Assembly: GCA_964649265.1 (NCBI GenBank)
Contig: CAZYPB010000065.1
Coordinates: 1-7,653 of the forward strand
Length of the DNA: 7,653 nt
Reading direction: 5' to 3'
Source: CAZYPB01 sp964649265
GTDB lineage: Archaea > Micrarchaeota > Micrarchaeia > Burarchaeales > JAKAKT01
Position numbers and translations under genes: made by a program. Below are positions 1 through 5,820 of this stretch, one piece after another; position 1 is the stretch's first letter, and each line of letters starts with the position of its first letter. Under the pieces are notes generated by a model. It saw only the letters and a list, made by a program, of their open reading frames with translations, did not search any database and had not been told where the DNA came from.

Positions 1-2
1 AT

Positions 3-215
3 ATTGGGACCGGAGCATCTGATTATTTGCCCGCTAAGTGGAGGATGGCGAATTTCAATGTTGACTCATGGATGCGCGCCATTGAGGGCGCTGTAGATGA
101 TTCAAAACAAGCTTCCGATGTTTTCGAAAAGGAAAACATTAATATCGATAGCCCATACTTTAATAAGATATCAAAGGCATTGGATGAGTTTATAAAAAGA
201 GAGGGATGGTTGTAA
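3..215 (+). CDS. C-terminal fragment of an unidentified protein, possibly a glycosyltransferase
   Basis: The reading frame is open to the left edge of the window, so only the last 70 residues are visible and the true start lies outside. A TTG at position 27 is in frame but is unlikely to be the start, because coding continues upstream of it. The visible part begins with a small-residue stretch (IGTGASDYLP), then an 'AKWRM' segment, then helices ending in EFIKREGWL. The pattern 'G-A-S-x-x-L-P-x-x-W' followed by a helix containing 'W-x-x-A-I' is reminiscent of the C-terminal lobe of GT4-type glycosyltransferases. That is a weak resemblance, not a domain hit. The next gene begins at once (stop at 213-215, next ATG at 218), so the two are probably co-transcribed, which suits a role in glycan synthesis. 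No other family assignment can be supported. Confidence 0.55.
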   Translation: MGTGASDYLPAKWRMANFNVDSWMRAIEGAVDDSKQASDVFEKENINIDSPYFNKISKALDEFIKREGWL

Positions 216-217
216 AA

Positions 218-934
218 ATGAAAGCAGTTATTTTGGCAGCGGGAAAGGGGACACGTCTAAGGCCCCTAACGTATGGTATACCTAAGCCCCTTCTTCCAGT
301 CGGAGGAAAACCAGTTATCGATTATGTTATAAGCAACATAATGACTGCAAAGGAGATAGATACCATATATGTTGCAGTTTCCAACTGGTCGTCCGTAATA
401 AAGAACTATCTTGATAAGACTCCAAGAGACCACACTAAAATCGAAACGGTGCACACCCTGTGTTGGGAAACTGGGGGAGATCTCAAAATTGTGAAAATAG
501 AGAAGTCCCTGAACGAGCCATTTGTGGTGGCATATGGGGACAATGTAACTAACATAAACATGAACAGGCTCATTAGTTTACATAAGAAACTCAAAAAGAA
601 AGTCACAATAGCACTATTCAAAGTTCCCTGGAATGAAGTAAATAGGTTCGGCATTGCAGAGATGGACGGACACTTAGTAACACACTTCATAGAGAAGCCA
701 AAAAACAAACCTAAATCTAACCTTGCGAATGCAGGATACTATGTTCTAGAGCCGGATGTTCTGGATCATGTTCCAGATGAGAAAATAAAACTGGAGCACT
801 CTGTGTTTCCAAAACTTGCAGAACAAAGAGAGATTGCAGGAGTTGTTTACACTCCTCACTACTGGCTTGATATCGGAACTCTTTCTGCTTACCGGAAGGC
901 AAACAAGATGATAGAGGGAATTCTGCCTCCCTAG
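218..934 (+). CDS. Sugar-phosphate nucleotidyltransferase, probable glucose-1-phosphate thymidylyltransferase (RmlA-like, short form)
   Basis: This cytosolic enzyme joins a sugar-1-phosphate to a nucleoside triphosphate, releasing pyrophosphate and giving an NDP-sugar. The 238-residue protein has the family signature AAGKGTRLRP at residues 7-16, the lysine of PKPLLP (K23), a GD pair at 107-108 (usual metal site), RFGIAE at 143-148, EKP at 159-161, NAGYY at 171-175 and WLDIGT at 216-221, whose Asp is the second metal ligand. It stops after the catalytic domain and lacks a left-handed beta-helix tail. It is shorter than classical RmlA (about 290 residues) and closer in size to HddC/RfbF-like enzymes. 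The base and sugar are therefore inferred from the neighbouring rmlB, rmlC and rmlD. I chose ATG 218 because the family begins MKAVILAAG. ATG 206 is in frame (4 residues longer, overlapping the upstream gene by 10 bases) and cannot be excluded. The stop codon overlaps that of the convergent epimerase gene. Confidence 0.85.
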   Translation: MKAVILAAGKGTRLRPLTYGIPKPLLPVGGKPVIDYVISNIMTAKEIDTIYVAVSNWSSVIKNYLDKTPRDHTKIETVHTLCWETGGDLKIVKIEKSLNEPFVVAYGDNVTNINMNRLISLHKKLKKKVTIALFKVPWNEVNRFGIAEMDGHLVTHFIEKPKNKPKSNLANAGYYVLEPDVLDHVPDEKIKLEHSVFPKLAEQREIAGVVYTPHYWLDIGTLSAYRKANKMIEGILPP

Positions 935-1851
935 TTTTTCTTGAACCAGTTCACAGTATCCTCTAATGCTTTTCTGAAATTCCATTCGGGAGAATATGAG
1001 AATGTTTCTTTTACCTTATTTACATCTGCAGAGGAATGCTTGACATCTCCTGCTCTTGGCTCGCCGTATATTGGTTTTATCTTCTTTCCAAGGATCTCGT
1101 TCAAGTCCGAAACAAGCGAGTTTATACTTTGACTTTTTCCACTTGCGATATTGAATACGTCTCCTTTTCCATTTTTTGATTCCATTATTTTCTGATTTGC
1201 AAGAACAATATCCTTAACATAGATGAAATCTCTTGTCTGTTCTCCATCTCCAAATACAGTTGGGGGTTCTCCGCCCCTCATTGCACTAATGAATAATGGT
1301 ATAACTGATGCATATTCAGACTCTTTATCCTGCTTTGGCCCGAATACATTGAAATACCTGAGACTTACGGTTGATAGTCCAAAGCTCCTTGCGAAAACAG
1401 AACAGTAATGTTCCCCAGTCACCTTCGATACTGCGTACGGAGATATTGGGGAGGGATTCATGCCCTCATTTTTCGGCATTCCTGGCTCATCTCCATATAC
1501 TGATGAAGAAGAAGCATATACAAATCTATCCACCTCTGCATTTGAGGATTCCATGAGTAGATTTAGGGTCCCAAGTATGTTAACGTGGTTTGTTTGAAAA
1601 GGATCCTTGAGTGATATGGGAACAGAAGAAATTGCCGCATGATGAAGAACACACTGTACTTCTTTGAGGGCATGGTTTACTGTGTTCCTATCGCATATGT
1701 CACCATTTATAAACTCTATTTTCTTAGGAAGGTTACTCTTATTGCCTGTTGAAACATTGTCAAGAATAACAACATCGTGTTCTTCCGTTAGTTTCTCAGC
1801 TAGATTTGAACCTATGAAACCAGCACCACCAGTTATTAGTATTTTAGCCAA
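931..1851 (-). CDS. UDP-glucose / UDP-N-acetylglucosamine 4-epimerase (GalE/WbpP-like extended SDR)
   Basis: This NAD-dependent epimerase inverts C4 of a UDP-hexose (Glc/Gal) or UDP-HexNAc (GlcNAc/GalNAc). The 306-residue protein is a full-length extended short-chain dehydrogenase/reductase. It has GGAGFIG at residues 8-14 for dinucleotide binding, D31 in LDNVSTG, HHAAISSVP at 70-78, SSSSVYG at 114-120 with the catalytic serine, YAVSK at 139-143 (Tyr/Lys pair), RYFNVFGP at 165-172, and GDGEQTRDFIYVKD at 201-214. The HHAAISSVP-to-NILGT stretch and 'FGPKQD' resemble WbpP/Gne-type enzymes that accept N-acetylated sugars, but substrate preference cannot be settled by eye. The start is TTG at 1851. 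No ATG or GTG precedes it after the upstream in-frame stop, and GGAAGG lies 8 bases before it. It begins 4 bases after the rmlD stop, so the two form an operon. The NDP-rhamnose branch does not need this enzyme, so it probably supplies a second sugar to the same glycan. Confidence 0.88.
   Translation of the reverse strand: MAKILITGGAGFIGSNLAEKLTEEHDVVILDNVSTGNKSNLPKKIEFINGDICDRNTVNHALKEVQCVLHHAAISSVPISLKDPFQTNHVNILGTLNLLMESSNAEVDRFVYASSSSVYGDEPGMPKNEGMNPSPISPYAVSKVTGEHYCSVFARSFGLSTVSLRYFNVFGPKQDKESEYASVIPLFISAMRGGEPPTVFGDGEQTRDFIYVKDIVLANQKIMESKNGKGDVFNIASGKSQSINSLVSDLNEILGKKIKPIYGEPRAGDVKHSSADVNKVKETFSYSPEWNFRKALEDTVNWFKKN
935..942 (+). terminator. Possible oligo-T terminator of the pyrophosphorylase transcript
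   Basis: TTTTTCTT follows the TAG stop (932-934) directly. Archaeal RNA polymerase often stops at such T-runs without a hairpin. The run lies inside the 3' end of the convergent epimerase gene, as expected where there is no intergenic space. The call rests on base composition only. Confidence 0.3.
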
Positions 1852-1855
1852 AATA

Positions 1856-2731
1856 TCAACCTTCCTGCGTTTTCATCAGTTCAAGGCCTTCCCTTGCACT
1901 TAGCATCTTTATCTCTAATTCTTTTTCTGCTTTACTGACATCAAGCGGGGCGTATAATGGCCTTTTAGCCATCTGATTAAGTTCATGTGTTTTAATTGGT
2001 TCAACAAGTTTTCTATCAAATCCGAATACATCCGCAAGTATCAGGGTGAATCTATATCTATCTATGGCCTCTCCGCCCCCAAGGTGGTAGATACCTGTTT
2101 TCCTCAATTCAACTGCTTTTAATATTCCCTCGGCTAGGTTATCTGAAAGGGTGGGGCTCCCAACCTGATCATCAACTATCTTTACTGGATGTCCCTTTTC
2201 TAACTCACTTATGGCCCATGTTGCGAAATTTAGTTTTGTGTCGTTCCACCCATACACAACACTTGTTCTAGCGATCATGTTGTCTCCGTTGGTTTCAAGT
2301 ATCTCTCTCTCAGCCATGAGTTTAGTTTTTCCGTAATACCCAAGCGGATTTGGCTTATCCTCTTCAGAATATGCACTTCCTTTGAGGCCATCGAAAACAT
2401 ACTCAGTTGAGATGTATACACTATGGGAGTCAATGGATGAGCATACCTGTGCTATGTTCACGGCAGCATCTACATTTATTGCTTTAGCAATATCCATATC
2501 TGTCTCGCATTTATCCACAAGGTGGAACGCAGCAGTATTCACAACTGCACCGGGGTTTATTTCTTCTATAATTTCCCTCGTAGCATTGTGGTCTGTAACA
2601 TCAAGTTTGTAGGAATCCGGGCTGTCAATCTCGTGCGTGTGATATGTTGAGTATATCTCGAATCTTCCCTCCGCTAGTTCAATCAGTTTGTTCCCCAGAA
2701 GCCCTGTTCCCCCGATAACTAGTAATTTCAT
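1856..2731 (-). CDS. rmlD: dTDP-4-dehydrorhamnose reductase (RmlD/RfbD)
   Basis: This enzyme catalyses the last step of dTDP-L-rhamnose synthesis, NAD(P)H-dependent reduction of dTDP-4-keto-L-rhamnose in the cytosol. The 291-residue length is normal for the family. Seen in order: GGTGLLG at 7-13 (nucleotide binding), LDVTD at 43-47, NTAAFHLVDKCE at 65-76, STEYVFDG at 108-115, YGKTK at 133-137 with the catalytic Tyr/Lys, RTSVVYG at 155-161, and the RmlD-specific DDQVGSPT at 187-194. Two signature motifs depart slightly from the usual wording (Glu110 where STDYVFDG has Asp; NTAAFHLVDKCE for the usual NAAAYTAVDKAE), but the catalytic residues are intact. It is the first gene of a minus-strand pair with the 4-epimerase and is transcribed away from rmlC across a 78-base gap. 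It starts at an ATG with only a weak purine stretch (AAAGGG) before it. Confidence 0.92.
   Translation of the reverse strand: MKLLVIGGTGLLGNKLIELAEGRFEIYSTYHTHEIDSPDSYKLDVTDHNATREIIEEINPGAVVNTAAFHLVDKCETDMDIAKAINVDAAVNIAQVCSSIDSHSVYISTEYVFDGLKGSAYSEEDKPNPLGYYGKTKLMAEREILETNGDNMIARTSVVYGWNDTKLNFATWAISELEKGHPVKIVDDQVGSPTLSDNLAEGILKAVELRKTGIYHLGGGEAIDRYRFTLILADVFGFDRKLVEPIKTHELNQMAKRPLYAPLDVSKAEKELEIKMLSAREGLELMKTQEG
1860..1865 (-). promoter_or_regulatory. Ribosome binding site selecting a TTG start
   Basis: On the minus strand GGAAGG(TTGAT) lies 8 bases before the TTG start at 1851 and overlaps the end of rmlD. It resembles GGAGGTGAT and supports the non-ATG start; the nearest in-frame ATG would remove the NAD-binding motif. 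Confidence 0.55.
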
Positions 2732-2764
2732 TTAAAACCCTTTTTCCTGACTTCTCTCATTGGG

Positions 2765-2786
2765 AAAAATTAATTAAAAAGCTTTT
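2765..2786. promoter_or_regulatory. Shared AT-rich promoter box between divergent rmlD and rmlC
   Basis: The 78-base gap between the rmlD and rmlC start codons has one strongly AT-rich core, containing the palindrome TTAATTAA (2770-2777) followed by AAAAGCTTTT (2777-2786). Its centre is about 36 bases from the rmlC ATG and about 42 from the rmlD ATG. That is the right distance for an archaeal TATA box serving short-leader transcripts in either direction. Neither gene has a strong ribosome binding site. The bidirectional role is inferred from geometry and symmetry. Confidence 0.5.
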
Positions 2787-2809
2787 GCGGAAAACATATG
2801 GGTGCATAA

Positions 2810-3280
2810 ATGATAGATGGAGTGGAAATAAAGGAACTTAAGGTCCATAGAGATAAGCGGGGTTTCCTTTTCGAGATTCTCAGGGGAACAGACCCCATAA
2901 AATCAGACGGACCCGGTCATTTTGGACAGTTCTATGTGAGTGCCTGCTATCCCGCAGTTATAAAGGGCAAGCATCTTCACAAGGAACAAACAGATCATAT
3001 GACTGTGATAAAAGGGAAAGCAGTTATACATATTGAGGATCAGAGAGAGAACAGCCCTACGAAAGGAGAGAAGATGGCAATAGATGTTGGGGACGATAAC
3101 CATAAGCTTGTGAAAATACCCCCGAACGTGTGGCACTCTGCAGAGAACATAGGAACTGAAACAGTATATTTCATAAACTACGTGACCAAAGAATACAATC
3201 CGAAGAAACCAGACGAATATAGAGGAGAGTTCGATCTTGAAGATAAGAGGATGCCAACTGACCCAAATACAATAGGGTAA
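2810..3280 (+). CDS. rmlC: dTDP-4-dehydrorhamnose 3,5-epimerase family protein (RmlC-like cupin)
   Basis: This is probably the third enzyme of dTDP-L-rhamnose synthesis, epimerising C3 and C5 of the 4-keto-6-deoxy sugar. The 156-residue cupin carries RGFLFEI at 17-23, KGKHLHKEQ at 52-60 (matching RGLHxQ; H57 is the expected catalytic base), IEDQRENSPT at 75-84 (matching VDLRxxSPT), IPPNVWHS at 103-110 and NYVTKEYNP at 123-131. It is shorter than typical RmlC (about 180 residues). The stretch after the catalytic His reads DHMTVIKG where classical enzymes have a catalytic lysine (KLVRVVRG). It could therefore be a divergent RmlC or a related sugar epimerase or isomerase. Its position 4 bases before rmlB strongly favours the rhamnose pathway. 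ATG 2810 is supported because an upstream ATG at 2798 meets a stop after two codons. Confidence 0.82.
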   Translation: MIDGVEIKELKVHRDKRGFLFEILRGTDPIKSDGPGHFGQFYVSACYPAVIKGKHLHKEQTDHMTVIKGKAVIHIEDQRENSPTKGEKMAIDVGDDNHKLVKIPPNVWHSAENIGTETVYFINYVTKEYNPKKPDEYRGEFDLEDKRMPTDPNTIG

Positions 3281-3284
3281 TCAG

Positions 3285-4241
3285 ATGAAAAAGATACTCG
3301 TAACTGGAGGTTGTGGATTCATAGGGAGTAATTTCATCCGTTTTCTTATGGGTAGGCATACGGGATTGGAAATAGTGAATCTAGACAAGCTCACATATGC
3401 TGGCAATAGGGAAAACACAAAAGATCTGGAGTCTAATAACAACTACTCCTTTGTAAAAGGTGACATCTGCGACCCAGGAATAGTTGCGGAAGCAATGGAA
3501 AGTTGCAATGCAGTTGTAAATTTTGCTGCTGAAACACATGTTGACAGATCCATAGAAAGCGGAGAGAATTTTATTGAAACAAACATACGTGGTACGTATG
3601 TCCTTCTTGAAAAAGCGAGGAAGATGAAAATAGAGCGTTTTCTTCAGATATCGACCGATGAGGTTTACGGAAGCTTAGAGAAAGGCTCATTCCAGGAATC
3701 CGATTTGTTGCAACCTAACAGTCCTTATTCGGCAAGCAAGGCGGGTGCAGACCTCCTATGCCGTTCCTATTACACAACATACGGTGTGCCGATAATCATA
3801 ACAAGAAGCTCGAACAATTTCGGACCATACCAACACCCAGAGAAATTGATACCTTGTTTCATAACCAATGCATCAAAAGACCTTGAGCTTCCTCTTTATG
3901 GAGATGGGCTTAATGTAAGAGACTGGTTGTATGTTGAGGACAATTGCGAGGCAATAGAGGCAGTTCTGCTGAAAGGAAAAACAGGTCAGGTATATAATAT
4001 CGGTGGAGACAATGAGAAAACTAACAAACAGATAACTGGGATGATTCTAAAAAAGTTGGGGAAGCCGAGTTCTCTTGTAAAGAAAGTTGCTGATAGATTG
4101 GGTCATGACCGAAGATATTCTGTTGATTCAAACAAGATTCGGAAACTTGGCTGGAAGCCAAAACACGATTTCGATCAGGCAATTGATGCAACGATCTCAT
4201 GGTATCTGAATAACAGGAGTTGGTGGGAAAAACTCATCTAG
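3285..4241 (+). CDS. rmlB: dTDP-glucose 4,6-dehydratase (RmlB)
   Basis: This enzyme converts dTDP-glucose to dTDP-4-keto-6-deoxyglucose with bound NAD+, the second step of the rhamnose pathway. The 318-residue protein is a clear family member. It has GGCGFIG at 8-14, LDKLTYAGN at 33-41, NFAAETHVDRSI at 79-90, STDEVYG at 123-129 (Asp125/Glu126 are the dehydratase acid and base), YSASK at 148-152, RSSNNFGPYQHPEKLIP at 174-190 and GHDRRY at 273-278. All catalytic residues are present. The start lies 4 bases after the rmlC stop, and the bases around that stop (AGGGTAATC) could themselves serve as the ribosome binding site, giving tight coupling of the two genes. No promoter is visible between them. 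A T-rich stretch follows the stop, so the operon probably ends here. Confidence 0.96.
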   Translation: MKKILVTGGCGFIGSNFIRFLMGRHTGLEIVNLDKLTYAGNRENTKDLESNNNYSFVKGDICDPGIVAEAMESCNAVVNFAAETHVDRSIESGENFIETNIRGTYVLLEKARKMKIERFLQISTDEVYGSLEKGSFQESDLLQPNSPYSASKAGADLLCRSYYTTYGVPIIITRSSNNFGPYQHPEKLIPCFITNASKDLELPLYGDGLNVRDWLYVEDNCEAIEAVLLKGKTGQVYNIGGDNEKTNKQITGMILKKLGKPSSLVKKVADRLGHDRRYSVDSNKIRKLGWKPKHDFDQAIDATISWYLNNRSWWEKLI

Positions 4242-4249
4242 GTTGAATC

Positions 4250-4260
4250 TTTTTATTACT
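4250..4260 (+). promoter_or_regulatory. TATA-like box of a leaderless gene
   Basis: TTTTTATTACT is centred about 26 bases before the ATG at 4280, and no purine-rich ribosome binding site lies between. This spacing puts the transcript start at or next to the start codon, as in leaderless archaeal mRNAs. The T5 run at 4250-4254 could also help end the rmlCB transcript. Confidence 0.5.
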
Positions 4261-4279
4261 TACCATCTAATTCTTTTTT

Positions 4280-4522
4280 ATGTTCGAAGAACTAAGGAAG
4301 AAATTCCACGACATTGCATCCATAGATCCACCCTATGATGTTATAGATGGCCCAAAAGAGATTATGGAGCTCGCGAAAGTTATAGGTACATCCGAGTTAA
4401 ACGCAGATGAAAAAGAACTTTTCTTTAATTCCCTTAAGGATGAATGTCTTGCAGAGTACGGTCATGTTTCTGAAGAGATGTTTAATGAGGTTCTTGATAA
4501 AATAGAAAAAAACAGAGGTTAG
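4280..4522 (+). CDS. Small acidic protein of unknown function
   Basis: I do not recognise this 80-residue protein. By hand count it has 20 acidic and 10 basic residues, no membrane segment, no signal peptide and one cysteine (in KDECLAEYGH). A helical N-terminus (EELRKKFHDIA) leads into a Pro/Asp-rich turn (DPPYDVIDGPKE). Further predicted helices follow, the last one highly charged (MFNEVLDKIEKNRG). It has its own TATA-like box and apparently no leader, so it is likely expressed independently of rmlCB. Its stop is 2 bases from the stop of the convergent Hpt-like gene. The compact, well-spaced placement and non-repetitive sequence argue for a real gene. Nothing ties it to sugar metabolism or signalling beyond position. 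Confidence 0.7.
   Translation: MFEELRKKFHDIASIDPPYDVIDGPKEIMELAKVIGTSELNADEKELFFNSLKDECLAEYGHVSEEMFNEVLDKIEKNRG
4506..4512 (-). terminator. Oligo-T terminator of the cheB/Hpt-like operon
   Basis: On the minus strand a run of seven T begins 13 bases after the stop of the Hpt-like gene (stop at 4525-4527). It lies within the last codons of the convergent small gene. T-runs of this length are typical archaeal termination signals; no hairpin is associated. Confidence 0.45.
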
Positions 4523-4524
4523 AG

Positions 4525-5820
4525 TTACTCTGCACTGGGTCCGATTCGCTTTATTATATCCTCAACATTCTCCTTTTCGCTGTTTTCAAGATTATGGTAT
4601 AGTGAATGCACCCTATCAACTCCTTCCTTCAGAGAATCATATCTATCCAGATCTATTGAGCCTGTATTCTTGTACTCTTCCAACACATGTTCTATTGATC
4701 TAGTTACTTTGGATATGTTTGTAAATCCCATCGCATCACTTATACTCTTCAGACCATTGCATGATTCACATAATTCCCCCATAAGCTCAATATTCTTCGG
4801 ATTTTCCTTTAGTTGCTCTATTTTTCCAAGAGTTTGAATGTAGGTATTTGCCTCCTCTTTGTAAGCTTCGATAAATTCTTTCATTCCCCCCTCATCCGGT
4901 TCATTAGCTTTTTCAGTCTCATTGGGTTCCGTCTCTTTAGGTGTGTTTTCAGTAAGAGTATGTTTAACTGATGGTATGCTATTGGTGGCTTTTATGGATT
5001 CTCCCATCTCGTCGGCTATTTTTGAGATCTCTTCGTGTTGGGAGGTTATCTGATCTTTGAGCCAATCGTCCTCAGAATCCTCACCGTTCTCTTCCTGCAC
5101 TTTGTTCAGTTCTTTGCTCTTCTCCTCCATCCATTCCCTTTCCTTCTCTACTACCATTCTTACATCTTCTAAGCCCTTATCTGTATGTTCAAGAGGAACA
5201 TGGTCTTCTTCTATACCTATGTTGAGGCATATCTTGCCATTTTCATCTTCTTCAGTAACCTGAAGCTCTCCTTTTGGTTCAACAATTATGCTTGTTTTAA
5301 ATAGGTCACTCATCTCCTGAGTTGTTAATCCAACCATTCTTAGGTTATCCCCTGGATCCATGGAGTTTATTCTATCCGGTAATACAGTTTTCAGGAATTG
5401 AGGAAGTTGCCCTGTTTTAATCTGGATTCTCTTTTCAAGATCAAAACCCCCCTGAATCAAGACCTCGATTCCAGATTCTTTCTCATTTATCTCAATGCTC
5501 TCTATGAGGTTTTTTTCAAATTGGTCTAATCCAGAAACAGGGATATTGTGCACTGGCTTCTTGACTGTCTCCACCGGTTTCTCTGTTTGAACCTTTAGGG
5601 GCTCTTCATGTTTTCCTTCAGGTTCTACGGCCACTTCTTTTTTATGTTCATCGTATTTTACGTGTTTGCTAAGTTGTTTTTTTATTTCTTCATGTAATGC
5701 GTGGAACTTCTTTTCTTTCTTGTCTTTCGGATGATGCGTTTCCTTCTTTTTAGTTGCATGCTTTTTCTTTTTGGAATGCGAATGGGTTTTCCTCTTTTTA
5801 TGAGTTTTTTTCTTAACCAT
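4525..5820 (-). CDS. Multidomain protein with Lys/His-rich N-terminus and C-terminal CheA-P1/Hpt-like domain lacking the phospho-histidine
   Basis: This 431-residue cytosolic protein has four parts. Residues 1-38 are extremely basic (18 Lys, 1 Arg, 6 His). Residues about 95-205 form an unrecognised mixed alpha/beta region. Residues about 215-275 are a highly charged helical or coiled-coil stretch, followed by an acidic linker. Residues about 312-412 resemble the P1 (Hpt) domain of CheA, including FIEAYKEEAN, GLKSISDAMGF (matching the family's HTLKG...MGF), SKVTRSIEHVLEE and a final helix. In CheA the residue before GLKS/TLKG is the phosphorylated His; here it is Asn355 (codon AAT). No dimerisation, kinase or CheW-like domain follows, so this is not a full CheA. 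ATG 5820 is chosen because GGGGTGAT sits 4 bases before it; an in-frame ATG (5826) and GTG (5829) overlap that site. It overlaps cheB by 8 bases, so the two are translationally coupled. The role is unknown; a docking or sequestering partner for the CheB-type protein is inferred. Confidence 0.8.
   Translation of the reverse strand: MVKKKTHKKRKTHSHSKKKKHATKKKETHHPKDKKEKKFHALHEEIKKQLSKHVKYDEHKKEVAVEPEGKHEEPLKVQTEKPVETVKKPVHNIPVSGLDQFEKNLIESIEINEKESGIEVLIQGGFDLEKRIQIKTGQLPQFLKTVLPDRINSMDPGDNLRMVGLTTQEMSDLFKTSIIVEPKGELQVTEEDENGKICLNIGIEEDHVPLEHTDKGLEDVRMVVEKEREWMEEKSKELNKVQEENGEDSEDDWLKDQITSQHEEISKIADEMGESIKATNSIPSVKHTLTENTPKETEPNETEKANEPDEGGMKEFIEAYKEEANTYIQTLGKIEQLKENPKNIELMGELCESCNGLKSISDAMGFTNISKVTRSIEHVLEEYKNTGSIDLDRYDSLKEGVDRVHSLYHNLENSEKENVEDIIKRIGPSAE

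Noticed and set aside
27..29. TTG as the start of a 62-residue protein at the left edge
   Set aside because: Coding sequence continues upstream in the same frame to the window edge, so it is more likely the end of a longer gene.
406..708. 100-codon minus-strand open frame inside the pyrophosphorylase gene
   Set aside because: It lies entirely opposite conserved catalytic motifs and has no family features or start signals.
4521..4531. Short inverted repeat AGAGT-T-ACTCT at the convergent junction
   Set aside because: The arms are 5 bases with a 1-base centre, which cannot form a stable hairpin, and such palindromes occur by chance.
5700..5815. T-rich plus-strand tract that could be read as a series of terminators
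   Set aside because: It is the complement of the Lys codons in the basic N-terminal tail of the minus-strand gene and needs no other explanation.
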